Of a DNA stretch of 64,000 nt, positions 34,560 through 46,769 are shown in pieces. Numbering within the stretch: position 1 is the stretch's first letter; every line of letters begins with the position of its first letter. The notes under the pieces are model-generated. The model had not been told where the DNA came from. It ran no database searches and was given only the letters and a program-made list of their open reading frames with translations. Both the position numbers and the translations under genes were made by a program. Source of the stretch: Anthoceros angustus (lineage: Eukaryota > Streptophyta > Anthocerotopsida > Anthocerotales > Anthocerotaceae); assembly GCA_010909165.1 (NCBI GenBank), contig VJWM01000313.1, forward strand, positions 19,343-83,342. The letters are read 5' to 3'.

Positions 34560-35860
34560 TGAGAGCTTCCCAATGGCGCACCGAATTATAGGTGCGACCA
34601 TACCCTTGTGCATGCCCTCTCGGTCCGGAAGATCGTGATCGATCGACTCCATCCTCCAAATTGCGTGGAGCTCGAAAGTTCTTACAAGCCTCGCGTCATC
34701 TCCCTTCTTCTTCGCGAATTTGACGTATTCTTTGGCGACTATGAAGTTCCTCCTCCTCCACCAACTCCACTCATGTTGCTCGGTGTCCTGCCAACACTCT
34801 TCTCCGGGGTAAGAAACATCGGGATCCTTGAGTCGAAATCTTCTACCAGCGAGGAGTAGCGACCTCCCTCTGGTTCGTCCCAGATCAAGATCGAGATTCG
34901 ATCGAGTCGTTCCGCCAAATCCTCGACCAAGCACGAAATTCCCGCTGGCGACCTGTCGTCCTGTCGATTTGGAAGATGAGGGGTGGTCTCACCGCTTTGA
35001 GAAGCAAAGCGTCGCGGGCGTTCGCGGTTGAACTCGTGCTCGGGAGGCGCCCCTTCCTTCTTTGGACACCTTCTCTTCTCGACCTCCTTCCTCTCGGCCG
35101 GTGATCTCGCCTCTTCTTCCTCCTTCTCATCCGTTCGCTCCGCGCGAGTCGGCGACTCCATCCTCCAATTAGCGTGGGAGGCGTGCTCGAAAGTTCTTAC
35201 AGCGCCTCCATCTCCCTTCTTCTTCTCGAATTTGACGTATTCTTTGGAGGAATGGCGGTCCTCCTCCTCACCAACTCCACTCATGTTGCTCGCGTTGCTG
35301 CCCCAACTTCTTCTTCCCGAGGAAAGCAGATCGGGATCCTTTGAGCGAAATCTTGACCAGCGGAGTAGCGACCTCCCTTGTGGTTCGTCCCAAAATCAAT
35401 TGATCGATTCGATCGACGTTCCAAATCCTCCGACCAGCACGAAATTCCCGCTCACGGCGACCTCGTCGTCGGTCGATTCATTTGGGGTGGTCTCACCGCT
35501 TTGAGAAGCAAAGCGTCGTGGCGTTCCGGCGTGCGGGTGAGTCGTGCTCGGGAGGCGCCTTCCTCGCTGGACACCAATTCTCTTCGACCTCCTTCCTCTA
35601 CCGGTGATCTCGCCTCTTCCTCCAATTTCTCCGTCCGTTCACCTCCGCCTTTCACAGGCGACTTCTTCCGATCGCTTTCTCTACTTCCTCCTGCGCTCGG
35701 TAGCGGCGGTGACTCTTCCCTTGATTTCTTAGGCTCGTAAATCTCTTGCGGTGACGGTGGTGACCTCTGCGTGTATCTCGAGATCGACCCTACGACATCG
35801 CAACCATCCTCATGTCCTCCAACCCACAGTGTTAAGAAGGAAGCAAACCACACCCCTTTG
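34560..35860 (-). pseudogene. gypsy gag N-terminal part with internal duplication
   Basis: Two similar units lie in tandem, about 34,640-35,180 and 35,160-35,700. Each encodes on the minus strand an EYVKFxKKKGD...VRTFE...WRMES segment followed by charged sequence with ERT-K-EEEARSP and PxGGRY motifs. In the second unit 35,030-35,290 the frame is open for about 180 residues. Intra-gag duplications are common in retroelements; whether this one predates insertion cannot be told because no other copy covers the region. Confidence 0.55.
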
Positions 35861-35980
35861 TCTCAACCATTCACCCCTATGACAACTTAGGCGTGGAATT
35901 CCTTCTCACAACATATGGTCGACCCTCGGTCCTTCTGAAAAACATTACGCAGCGATGGAAACCACAAAACTTCAAACTTT

Positions 35981-35999
35981 CAACAAGTCCCGAGCGCCA
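35981..35999 (-). other. gypsy copy B primer-binding site
   Basis: On the minus strand TGGCGCTCGGGACTTGTTG lies 4 nt after the 5' LTR end (ACCACA then TTTT). TGG pairs with a tRNA CCA end. The run TTTTTGGCGC is reminiscent of Tat/Athila-type primer sites, but the priming tRNA is not determined. Confidence 0.6.
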
Positions 36000-36003
36000 A
36001 AAA

Positions 36004-39000
36004 TGTGGTAGGAATCGGGGCACTCCCAGGTCCTCCCACTATAGCGGCCACACTTATCCTTGTCGTCGTTGGGTTTCGTCCCATGAGACTTGTGTGAAAG
36101 TTCGAGGCCTTGTGATGCCGTCGCTACTGCAAGACACTTCTCGACCTTCTAAGCGAGCAAGGCGCCTCTACTCTCCCTCTTCGGTAATGCCCCTCGCCCC
36201 CGGATCGCCAATTCCACTAGCGACACCACAATTGCGAGTCCTGCCTCAGCGGTGAGCCTATCACGGCGAGGGACCCCAGTTCCACCGCGATTTTGTCCCT
36301 ACTTCTAAGACCACTCTTCTCCACTCGGGGCGCTCTTTTACTTGCAGTTGGGATTCGTCCCTTAGGCTCTGCTGTGGCCTTCCACTAACACCTACACCTC
36401 TAATCCTCTACTCATCTCCTCATCCTCTTCCTCCTATTCTAACCTCGATTCGGGCTTCTTGGTTTCTCGCCCTTACGGCTGGCGCACAGGGTCGGCCTCC
36501 ACCAGCAAGTTCTTCCTTGGGCGGTTGCTATGAGTTTGACACCGGGTGAGAACCTCCGAGTCTTTCCTGTAGTCTACCCTCAAGCCGAGAGTTCTCACAG
36601 GCATTTGCCACACACCCAAAGCAAAGCAATTTCACGGCAACCATTCACAAGGGAGCAACTCGTTTAGGCACTTGCGTGAGCAAGTCCTCCACCAAGCACT
36701 CCGACCATGACTTCCTCTCTCTACGTGCGTTGGCTCACGGTACGAAATTCCTCTGTAATGGCAAAGGACTCGATGGCGTGGGCGCAAGACATGATACTTT
36801 ACTTTGTGAAATCCTCCTCCTCTTATAGGAGGCCTTCCACATACAACCTCCCTTGGGTGACCCCAGGTCACCTTTTCCAATTTTCTATTCCTACACTTGA
36901 CATTTAAGGCACACCTAAGTCTATTGTCCTTGGTAAATTCTATTCTAGTAACTTCACCTAAGACCATCCTTTAAGGATGTCGGACATCACCTATCTTCTA
37001 CAAAGCTCATTTATGGTCATTGACCATTCTAGTCCTTATCCTTGGGGTGGGCATGTCCTTGTGGATTGGCTCCCTCGCCCTCCTTTTGCTCTTGCCCTTC
37101 CCGATCTTGTCGCCTTCCTAATGTGTGGGGCAAGTACAATCTGCCCTTCCTCCATCTCCCGGCGGCGCCTCGGTTTCCTTCCAATCGCGCCCCCTCGCGG
37201 CGCCTTTTCTCCAGCCTCGCCTGGTCGCGCCTCATCGCACCCTACGCGGTAGTCGGACTACGGGGTGGTGACTACCATGGTAGTGGGTCTTCCTTCTTCT
37301 CCATCGGTGATGCCTCTGGGTGGATCTCTTGCTCTTTTCCTCTTGTTTGGTTTGTCCATACCTATCATGGAGCATCTTCAAAGTCTTCCCCCCATGTCGG
37401 ATGTTCTAATCTCTTCTTGCGTTGGACTCCTCTCCTGGCCTCCCTTCCTCGTGGGGGAGGGATTCTCACCCTCCCTTCCTCAGGTCGGACCGTCCTTAGT
37501 CTCCTCCGGTGGGGTTGTCTCTCCCCACCACCTCAGTCCTCGGGGGTATACTGGACCCCCTCCTTCCATCTTGGCTCCAATCCAGCTGCGGGCTGCCCCC
37601 GGTAGTCGGACTACGGCGTGGTCAGTCTACCCGCAGTGTCTGGACTACCGTGGTAGTCACCTGCCGTGGTAGGTGACCCCGAGGTGGGCTCCCCTCCTTG
37701 CTCTCCGCCACCCCCCTGGCGCCTCCTTCCCCTCACTCCTCAGTTCCTCGGAGTCCATTTCATGATGGCCTCATCAAAATCGGAGGCCTCCTGCACTTAT
37801 GCGGCTCCTTCGTCATCATCATGAGGACCCAATGTCCTCCTCTTGGCCAAGACTCATTGTTGGCCTTCAAAATCTATTGTGGAGGTGAGCCCCAAGCTAT
37901 GATATTGCATTTGGAGATCATCAATCTCCTGGGCCACTCTCCATCCTCACACCTACCCTTGTAGGCGTCCCTTGTGGTCAATTCCCCACCTTGACATGGA
38001 GGTTACATTCTCCTCCTCACTTCCATTTGGTGGCCAATTTTGCACGAAGGGCATAGTCCAAAATCGCCTTCCTCACTACCGGCATTATGCACCACCTTCT
38101 TGTGGTACTCCTCCTCTGGACCTCCTTTGTTCCTTCGGCCATTGCTGGCAAGCCTCCTTCTCCACTTGCCTCACTTCTCGCGCTCACTCTTGCTTTGTCT
38201 TGAGCCTTTAGCTCAGCTTCTCTTCCAATTGCGGGTCCTTCTCAATTCTTCCTTCCATGTCCGGATTTTGATGGCTTGCGTAGCCATCACTGCTCTTGGC
38301 GTCCATTCTTTGGACGCTACCTTCTCCTTCCTCTGTTTTGCCCTTTTCTCCGCCTCCGCTGGTCGGCCTCATCGCACCCTACGCGGTAGTCGGCGGACTA
38401 AGGGGTGTGACTACCTATGGTAGTTCCTTCTTCTCCATCGCTGATTGGTGGATCTTCTTGCTCTTTCTCTTGTTTGGTTTGTCCATACCATGGAGCATCT
38501 TCAAAGTTCTTCCCCCCATTGTCGGCCTACTAATCCTTGGCCTTTTTGGACTCCTCTCGGCTCCTCCTCCTCGTGGGGTGGGGAACTTCTCACCCTCCCT
38601 TCCTCGGGTCGGACCCGTCCTTAGTCTCCTCGGTGGGGTTGTCTCTCCCACCACCCTCAGCTCCTCGGGGGTATACTGCACCCCCGGCTCCTTCATCTCA
38701 GCGGCCCCGGCGACTCCCCGGCGCTCGCTGCCCTACCTAGTCAGCGGACTACGTGGTGTGTCTACCAGTAGTCTGGCACCGTGGTAGGTGGTCTCTGGTA
38801 GGTGACCCCCGAGGTGGGCTCCCCTCCTTGCTCTCCCTCACCCTTCCACTGGCGCCTCCTCCGACTCCTCAGTTCCTCGGAGTCCATTTTTGATGGCCTC
38901 ATCAAAATCGGAGGCCTGGCTGCACTTTGCGGCTCCTTCATCATCATCATGAGGACCCAATGTCCTCCTCTTGGCCAACAAGACTTCATTGTTGGCCTTC

Positions 39001-41137
39001 AAAATCTATTGTGGAGGTGAGCCCCAAGCTATGATATTGCATTTGGAGATCATCAATCTCCGTGGCCTCTCCATCCTCACACCTACCTTGTAGGCGTCCC
39101 TTGTGGTCAATTCCCCACCTTGACATGGAGGTTACATTCTCCTCCTTGCTTCCTTGATTTGGTGGCCAATTTTGCACGAAGGGCATAGTCACGCCCAAAA
39201 TCTCCTCTTCCTCACTAGCATTATGCACCACCTTCTTGTGGTACTCCTCTTGGAACCTCCTTTGTTCCTCGATTGCTGGCAAGCCTCCTTCTCCACTTGC
39301 CAAGCATCTTCCCTCGCTCAGCTCCCTTGGTCTTGAGCCTTTAGCTCCGCTTCTCTTCCAAATTACCGGGTCCTAATTCTTCCTTCATGTCCGGATTTTG
39401 ATGGCTTGATATCCACTGCTCTTCTTGGCGTCCATTTGGACCGCTACCTTCTCCTAGAGCCTCGTTTTGCCCTTTTGCTCTTGCTCTAATTGGGCAAAAT
39501 GCTCCTCCATACATCTCCATGAATCCCTTTGGGTTGTTGCCGAATGGCTCTTTCTTGTTGTGACAACCTCCCTCAGGACCTTCTCCGCCGTTGGTCACAA
39601 GGTCGGGCTTCTCCTGACCTTTTCAATTTGGCTGCCTTTCGTCGGACTCCATGGCCTCCAATTGCCATTTGGTCCTGCCTTCCTCCGGCCATGTCTTGAG
39701 ATTTCACTTCTTCTTGGCATGCCCACAAGGAGGCTGCTAGTCCCTAGCCCCTTCAAATCCACATGGTGAGTGCTTCACAAGCACTCAGCAATTCTCCTAG
39801 GGTCCTAATTCTTTCTTGGAAATCTCCAGCTCTCCTTCTGCCTCCCGGGCCATCAGGCCTTGGTCCCTCACGTCGCTCCATCCGCTCTCCTCCTCCAGCG
39901 GGATGGTGGCCTCGGCGCCCGCGGCACCTCGCTTCTCCTTCCCTTCCACCGCCGTGGCTGCACGCTGGCGTGGGGTGGCCTACAGCGGTGGCTGCTCCCC
40001 TGGTAGTCGCCTACCATGGTGGTGCGCCTACGGTGGTGCCCACCCTTGGGTGGGCGCCTCCCTGGGGTAGTGGGGTGCCTCTCAGGCACAAAGGAGATGG
40101 TGGGGACTCCCCACCCTTGGCTGTCACCCCTCCTGGTAGTCCTCTCTCATAGACTACCATTCGGCCTTCCTCGGCGGTTCTTCTTCTCCTCTTGCTTGCT
40201 CACAGTGGGGAAAGATTCCCACTCGGCAACCTTGTTGCCTCCATCTTCTCCTCTTGCTTCTAGCATGCTTGTGGAGTCGACCTCCCGTCTTCCCAATGCA
40301 AAGGCAAAGGCCTTTCCAACCTTTGGAGATGGATGACCTCAAAGGGATGCCATGCATCTTCAAGCTCCTTGCTTGTGAGAAGTCCCTCGGTTTCCCATAA
40401 ATGCACCAAATAGGTGCTAAGGTAGCAGCCTTGGCCCTTCCTCATCCACGAATTTGGCTTGAGGAGCTTCTCTCGGTGGTGGATGTAGGCCTCATACATG
40501 ATGGTCCCCAATCGGCTTGGCTCCATGGAAATCTTCCACAAAAATTGGAGGAAGTTGGTCTTTGAAATAAGAGTCGTTGGTAATTTACCAACCCCAACAC
40601 AATCTTTTGAAGAGCCTCCACTTGACTCCTTGATGCTCTCGGTCTTCCACCATTCTTGGCGTGGGCCTTCACTCCTCCATCCATCATGTCGAGGAACTCT
40701 GCGGGATGTCGGAGGGCGTCCTCTTCCTCCATTCGACCTTTCGAGGAGAGCAATTCGAGCTCTCTTCCTCCGGTCTTCCATACACTGTCGAATACTCTTC
40801 GGTCCAGCGAGGATCCGTTCGCATTCCTTCCGGTGCGCACTTCCGATTGATGGAGGTTGATGTAACACTCCTCAATCAATTCCAAATTGGTGTAGGCCCA
40901 TTGGCGGCCATACACCCATCCTAATTGGATGTTCTCCTCCTCTGCCCACTGCCTGAAATCGACTAAATCCCTGGGGTTGAGCTGCCCTGCAAAGCACGTA
41001 AATTGTGGCATCAAAAGCTCGCCTCCTCCTGGCGGCGTAGCCCCTGCTGCTGGCTTTTTGCCCTTTCCTTCTCGCGAGGTAGAGCCTTTGCCTGGCGGCT
41101 CCTTCCCCTTGCCTTTTCCTCCTCGAGGCATGGCGTC
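36004..41137 (-). repeat. 5' LTR of gypsy copy B
   Basis: On the plus strand it begins TGTGGTAGG and is co-linear with the 3' LTR at 19,233-28,145. It contains the ORF at 40,262-41,158 and a 1.13-kb tandem duplication that the 3' LTR lacks. It stops near 41,137, where copia-derived sequence takes over, so its outer part is missing. Confidence 0.8.
37205..39475. repeat. 1.13-kb tandem duplication inside the 5' LTR
   Basis: 37,205-38,340 and 38,341-39,475 repeat the same landmarks. CGCACCCTACGCGGTAGTCG is at 37,233 and 38,368; ATCATGAGGACCCAATGTCC is at 37,818 and 38,947; GACATGGAGGTTACATTCTC is at 37,993 and 39,121. The 3' LTR has each once. A CCTTTTCTCC microhomology marks the junction (37,203 and 38,341). 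Confidence 0.85.
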
Positions 41138-41158
41138 TTCCAACAGCTCTCTTGTCAT
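40262..41158 (-). pseudogene. unrecognised ORF within the gypsy LTR
   Basis: Minus-strand protein in two overlapping frames (40,442-41,158, then 40,262-40,640). It has a Gly/Lys-rich start (MPRGGKGKGKEPPGKG, near 41,129), then LNPRDLVDFRQWAEEENIQL, GWVYGRQWAYTNLELIEECY, EFLDMMDGGVKAHAKN, NFLQFLWKISMEPSRLGTIM and GQGCYLSTYLVHLWETEGLL. Further down the LTR a Gln/Glu/Lys-rich coiled-coil-like stretch follows (21,604-21,892 in the other LTR). The composition is protein-like and conserved between LTRs, so it was probably coding. I know accessory ORFs upstream of gag in Ogre/Tat-type elements, but there they lie outside the LTR. Function unknown. Confidence 0.55.
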
Positions 41159-41164
41159 CCAACA

Positions 41165-41596
41165 GCTCTCAAATGAAGTGATACTTCACATCCACATGTT
41201 TAGTCTTCGCATAAAACACTGGATTCTTTGCCAATTGGATAGTACTCGGCTGTCACAATGCAACAACGACTCAACCTTGATTCCCAAGTCTCCACTAAAG
41301 GAGCAAGCCATATGGCTTCCTTGCAAGCCTCGATTCTTTGCAACATACTCGGCCTCTGTGGTAGATAGCGTAATGCACTGCCAAGCAGAGATCGCCATGG
41401 GGCCCCCTCAATGCACAGAGACATAACGTGTGGACCTCCTTTTGTCCATATCCCCTGCATAATCAGCATCTGTGTACCCAACCACACATGCATCTTCACT
41501 ATCAAAACATATGCAGAAAGCTTTTATACCATTCAGATACCTCATAACTCCTTTTACAGTTAGAAATAATAGTAGACCACGTTGGTTCTGTACCAA
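41165..41596 (-). pseudogene. copia RNase H fragment, reversed
   Basis: The minus strand gives GVMRYLNGIKAFCICFDSED then GYTDADYAGDMDKRRST, followed by STTEAEYVA, ACKEAIWL and HVDVKYHF-like sequence. This is the C-terminal copia RNase H of the same family as copia 1 (26,090-26,460). It lies immediately outside the truncated gypsy 5' LTR and is cut at 41,596 by the next element. Confidence 0.85.
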
Positions 41597-41759
41597 TATG
41601 GTTAGTCAGCTAGACCTAGCAGTTAGTATAGGTAGTTAGCTAGGCTAGCGAAAGGACACACCCCTTGCGAGACCACCTATAAAAGCCCACCTATGAACAC
41701 ACTTGATTCATTGTTAATATAGCATCTTTGCTTAAGGCGGCTTCCATGCAATTCTAACT

Positions 41760-41771
41760 TGGTATCGAGCC
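41760..41771 (+). other. copia 2 primer-binding site
   Basis: TGGTATCGAGCC follows the LTR end. It again differs from the canonical TGGTATCAGAGCC only by CAG read as CG. Confidence 0.75.
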
Positions 41772-42159
41772 ACGGGGCTCTTACCATGGTCTCTAGATCA
41801 ATGGCTGAATTACGAATGTGTCACTATCTAGGTGAGCAATGGATGAAGCTCTACACTCGCTCATGGATAGAAGCATTAGATAAATGGTTCTTGATAGCAG
41901 TTGGAATGAAGACCACCATTGGAAATTACAATGTCTTTGTCGTCGCTTTCATCTAGCGTGTGTGGGCTCACCCATGTCTTACACTAAATCTAGACTCACT
42001 ATTCTTATAGGATTAGATTTAGTGTCCTACAATTTTTCCTTGAGAAGAAATGAAAAAAAAAAAAGAAAAGCATGTTTCTATTTTTTTATCATATTTATCT
42101 ATTTTAAAAAAAAGGAGATTTGATAGGGTTCTCTACATAGGTTTATAAGCATGGATTTG

Positions 42160-43600
42160 TGTTTAGGGGAAGGCATTCAGCCTTGCTCCTTCTTACACAT
42201 TGCTCTTCTAAGCTTTACTCCTCCACCAATTCAAGCAAGACTCACTTCTACACACCAACATGGCCAGAAATCGGCGCAACACTGCTCATTCTCGGCGCTT
42301 TGGTGATGATGTGGAGCGTGCTCAAGGGCAATCATTTCAACGTAGGAATTCACGGGGATTCGGATGGCGGCACCTCGCTACTATCAATCCTTGGACAACT
42401 TCACGGATGCTTTGATCCAAGCTTTGGATAACGGTGGACTCCCCAGCTGATCGGCTCACAATCGTCGTGGTGGGATCAATCAATCCAAGTCATCACAATC
42501 GCCAACAAAGGAGATTGCGGGAAAGATCTGACGTTGGTTTCTGGATTCCCGGTAATTCCTCACCTTGCGGGACATCCTCAAGGTGCCATGAAGAACAAGC
42601 GTCTCTCGGAAGGATTTGTCCGGCCTCAATTCGCTGGAAAATTACGCTTGGGGAGGCGGCGATTTGATCGTCACCAAGTTTCCCCATCCACCTGTCGAGA
42701 GGAGGCGCCCGATTCAATCAGCCCGCGCGCCCCATCGGTCAGTCGAGAAGGTGGAGCCGGCCCCAATTCCTCGGGGGCGGATGCATAGCGCACGGCGCGG
42801 CAGCAGCGCCCACCCCGTGAGCGGCGTCAGCAACCGCCCGGCCGCGCCACGGTCGCGGCCGCCAGCAGTGCCCAACTTAAGTTGGGCAACCGCTCAGCTG
42901 GGCCGCTCGCAGTGCCCTTAAATTGGGCGCCTCGCGGCGATGCCGCGACAGGCTGCCACCCGTTGGGTTAACGGGGCGCCCGTTCAGGCGGCGTGCGCTC
43001 AGCAGGCGTGACCCGTCACCTCCAGCGGGGCTCGGTTCTTTTCTTTCGCTCCATTAATTGTTTTCGGGCTCTCTTCCAAAATTAGTGGCGATTTTGGTGG
43101 CGATCCTTCTCACTCCAACGGCTCTTGGCTATCAAGTGTGCCTCCTACACCGATTTCAACAACATCGTCAATACCTACCGTCATAGCTTTTAAGGAGGAA
43201 CCAAGATCGTCTCCTCTCGACTTTGGAAGCTGCCTACAAGGAGTTCAAGTACAAGGCCCAAGCCCAGCTCACTCGAGCAACGCTCTCTCCATTATCAAAA
43301 TCTTTGGCGATCGATCACATCAACACTAATCTTGTGAATTCTTTGGAAAATTGGCATTGAGTCAGCTTTGATAGGCGAGTGCTGGAAAACAATTTTGGAG
43401 CACGGGATCCGGTGATGCGTTGTAGGTGGGTGGTAGTGTGTTTGCTTTGAACTCTCTGGAAAATTTTTGCTCACACTACGATTTGTGTTTTGAGCCTTGT
43501 GTCACAACACGCTCGTTTACACAATTGTGGAGCCAAGGATTTGACCATGTCGGAGGAACTCCACCACCACCGCCACCTCCGCCATCTCGGCTCACGTAAT
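42160..43600. other. long leader of copia 2
   Basis: This 1.4-kb stretch lies between the primer-binding site and gag. It includes a GC-rich part (about 42,690-43,020, with GCGCC-type strings). No domain was seen. In copia 3 and 4 the same position holds an extra ORF; here only fragments remain (42,534-42,788). Confidence 0.4.
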
Positions 43601-43639
43601 TAATGTTATGAGCGTCTCTCGACTTCAAAGAGAGATAGG

Positions 43640-44080
43640 TTCAGCGGGACCAAATATGAGATTTGGTCTCGGCGGATGAAAACGGCTCTCAACACGCGCG
43701 ATCTTCTCCCCGGTGGAGGTGTTTCCCCAAAGCCTACCGCACCTCGATCGGCGATTGATCGTGGCTCAAGTTGGATCGTCAAGCCATGCAAATGCTGGTT
43801 TCGGCCTTGGCGAAACCACCTTGCATCACAAGCGGTCGACTACTTCAGCGAGAGGCTTGAAGCGGATCAATGACATCTGCTCGATCAGCGAATGTGATGA
43901 CCTTGGTCACCGTCCGACAAGAGTTTTACACTCTTCGGATGCAACAAGGTGATAGTATTGCCCATCACGTGAGCGATTCGGTACCTTGGGCACAATTGGC
44001 TGCACTCGGGACTACAATGTCTGAATTTGATGCTCTGTCCGACCGGCTAGCCTTCCGGCTAGTTATCGATCGTTAAATCT
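43640..44080 (+). pseudogene. copia 2 gag, capsid part
   Basis: The sequence reads KYEIWSRRMKTALNTRDLLP (about 43,645-43,705), and in later frames TVRQEFYTLRMQQGDSIAHH with QLAALGTTMSEFDALSDRL (43,905-44,045). These match the gag of copia 3 (TMYNARQEFNALRMREGETI; GQLESLGSKMSEVDT). Typical UBN2-type copia gag, broken by frameshifts. Confidence 0.75.
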
Positions 44081-44494
44081 CTTCCCAAAACCGATCGGTC
44101 CGGACTTCACAGCGGCGGTGGCGGTGGTGGACAATCCACCTAGCGTATCGAGCTTTGGCGCACTCCTTGAGGAGGAGGCATCCGCTTCAACTCGGCACAT
44201 CTAAACATGGTGGAGGCGGTGATGTTTGTGACTCGAGGGGCGGTCACAAAATCAACAACGAAGAGAGAATAACCCGGAGAAACAACAACTCCGGCCCATC
44301 AAAAGGCTCCTTACGCCTCTTCCTCCTCAAGCACGCAAAGCGTCAAAGGGGCGTGCAATTGGTGTCGATCACCGACCCTTTGAGGCCTTGAGTGCGGGGA
44401 AGAAGCGGTGAGGTGAGGCCAAAGCGTGAGATCAAGGCACTAATAATTTTATCGTCTCCAAAAGGCCAAGAACGTCAAGTCAGTTGCCTTAACC

Positions 44495-45112
44495 GTGTTA
44501 ACCCTTAACATAACCGACTCCACCCTCATATCGAATTTCGTCCACGGCCGGAATGGTCCCGTCAAGCTTTCTTCTTTATGGGATACAGCCATACTTTGCA
44601 CCCCCCCCTTTGTTGAGGACATCATTGGCGCTCTCTACCAGGAAGAACAGGCTCGCACCCTCTCTGGTCATGTTCCTAAGAACAAGGCAGAGCGCGTGTT
44701 AGCTGTGAATTCTCGCTTTTTCAAAGGAAAGGGGAAATTCAAAGGGGGAAGTAACCAGGCTGGACCTGGAGGTCCTTTTGGGCGGACTGATTCATCCAGC
44801 AGTTCAACTAAGAGACCAGGATCGTGCAACTGGTGTGGCACCCCTGGCCATTGGGCAAGAGAATGCCGAAGAAAGAAGGCAGGTGAGCCACAGCGACAGC
44901 CAAAGGCAAACTCTGCAGTCAAGGAAAAGAACTCTGGAGAAACAAAGGCGTCAGTTAAGATTCTTACTGCGTGCTTGTCCAGTTCCTTGAATGATGATGG
45001 CAGCTGGTACCTGGATTTCGGAGCCACGACTCATATCTGCAAGGACAAGGAGTTGTTTACTACCCTTCAGCTTGGTCATGTTAGTGACAAGGTTCTACTT
45101 GGAGACGAGTAA
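44495..45112 (+). pseudogene. copia 2 gag C-terminus, zinc knuckle and protease start
   Basis: An open 205-residue stretch. Residues about 40-60 (EDIIGALYQEEQART) are the conserved end of the capsid domain. A complete CCHC zinc knuckle CNWCGTPGHWARECR follows (44,826-44,870), then a Lys-rich linker. The protease active-site region reads WYLDFGATTHICKDKELF, where the usual S of D-S-G is F, which would be expected to impair proteolysis. The ORF ends at 45,112, just where the duplicated integrase unit begins. Confidence 0.85.
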
Positions 45113-45184
45113 AGTAAAACCAGTCTGCGCATTGATGGCAGAGGTACTTGCATTTTTAGGCTGCAAGACGGCACACACCTTACG

Positions 45185-46215
45185 TTGAGTGATGTCTTGT
45201 ATGTCCCAAGTATGGCTAAAAATCTCATGTCCATGAGCCAGCTCCTTCGTCTTCGCACCTTTTGCATGCGTGCTGATTCTAACCATTGCTCCTTTTACAG
45301 AAAGACATACCCTGACACATGTGTCTTCAAAGGTATTTTAGATCACGATGCATGTAGGTTGAATACTCGGTTCTTGCTCCATTGTTGTTCCCCAGCATGT
45401 CACACTCAACAACAAGCGAATACGGTTGTACTGTGAGCGATGTTATGTACGCTAGACTAGGTCACGTTAATAGGGCTAAGCTTATTGACATGTCGATCAC
45501 TTGAATGTCTGAGGCCTCTCCTAATGCTTCAAGCATTTGCATGCTGATCGTATCTTGGCTAAACAAAAGATCACCTTTTCGAATGCACACAGACCCGCAG
45601 ATGTCTTTGGAATTAGTGCATCTTGATATATCTGGAAAGATCCATGAGCCCTCTCTTGGAGGCTCTCGCTATTTTCACTCTCACGGTAATTCGATTCGCT
45701 ACACATGGACTTTTCAATGCGTGTGACACCTTTAGCTACTTCGGCTCATTCTTTTCGAGAGGCGAGAGGGGCAAATTCTTTGAAAATCCTCGAGACCGGA
45801 CAATGGGGAAGTTTTAACTCATCTTTTGATAACCTTCTCCAGGCGTATCTTGCGACAACTCACAGTTCCTATGACAAAATGGCGTGTCGAGCATGAAATC
45901 AAGCGCTACTCGGCATGACAAGAAGCATGCTACTTTGGGCGAGGCTTACCTCAAGGCTATTGGGCGAAGCGGTTGTAGCGACCACATACATCCTCAACGG
46001 TCTTGACTAGATTGATCCGAGGACTCCTTTTGAAGTGTCTTGGCGCAAAGCCAACTTACTTCATCTCAGGTCTTGGCTCTAAGGCTTTTAGCCTATATGC
46101 CGATTGAAGCGTAAGCTTGACCGTGCGTGCCGCCCTCATTTTTAATGGGCTATGGCGACCGAGGCATATTGTGAATTTGGGATAGAGGCGAGGCGAGCCT
46201 TAAGCACCACAACTG
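45185..46215 (+). pseudogene. copia 2 integrase, duplicated unit 1
   Basis: Visible segments are LSDVLYVPSMAKNLMSMSQLL (45,186-45,245), LGHVN-RAKLIDMS (45,455-45,500), KIHEPSLGG (45,630-45,665), and TRSMLLW followed by LPQGYW (45,915-45,965). They match copia 3 integrase. The catalytic core is broken several times; TDNG and the Glu segment are not readable. Unit 2 retains longer open parts. Confidence 0.75.
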
Positions 46216-46769
46216 CAAATGTATTAATTGATTGAGTAATGAACAAAATTGACTTTAAGTATCGTTCTTGTATGGACCACATAACCCTAGGTTGACTGTG
46301 TAGGGTTACCCTTGACACTCCTCTTAACCTAGCGTCAACTTTTACGGCATGCAACCTTCAACTTCGTTCGTTCCGGAGCGGAAGGCGGCGTCATCCAGCG
46401 GCCTTTGCCAAGCTCCGGGCTCGGAGATGACCAAATCACAGTGGCGGAAACCCTTGCTCTTACGGGCGCTTCTTGTTACGGCAATTTGCCTAATCCTTTG
46501 TAATTCACCTTTGGAACATGGCCGGCGGGATATGGATTGGATACCAAGCATTCGTTTGCTTTCGGTAACAAAGGGGAAAAAGGCCGAGTGGAAGGGCGGC
46601 TGGCGAGAAGAAAGCGAGCAGTAGCACGGTGGGCGCCATTCAGGGTGGAGCGGTGATCGAGTTTCTTTGGATGGGAGGCAAGTGGTCGTGAAAGTCGCCA
46701 TAACCCGGTCTGCATTGATGGCGGTACTTGCATTTTAGGCTGCAAGCGGCACACACCTTCGTTGAGTGA

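Larger units (their letters stand above)
19233..41137 (-). mobile_element. complete giant-LTR Ty3/gypsy retrotransposon, copy B
   Basis: Two long direct repeats (19,233-about 28,835, including a nested copia, and 36,004-41,137) flank an internal minus-strand region. On that strand the order is primer-binding site, gag, protease/RT, RNase H, charged tail, integrase and a polypurine-like stretch. Without the nested element it is about 17 kb, with LTRs of about 4.7-5.1 kb, long for the superfamily. The LTR ends read TGTGGTAGG on the plus strand at both 19,233 and 36,004. The left flank is TTAGGG; the outer end of the 5' LTR is lost where copia sequence begins near 41,140, so no target duplication can be read. 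RT-RNase H-integrase order is that of gypsy. All frames are broken. Confidence 0.8.
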
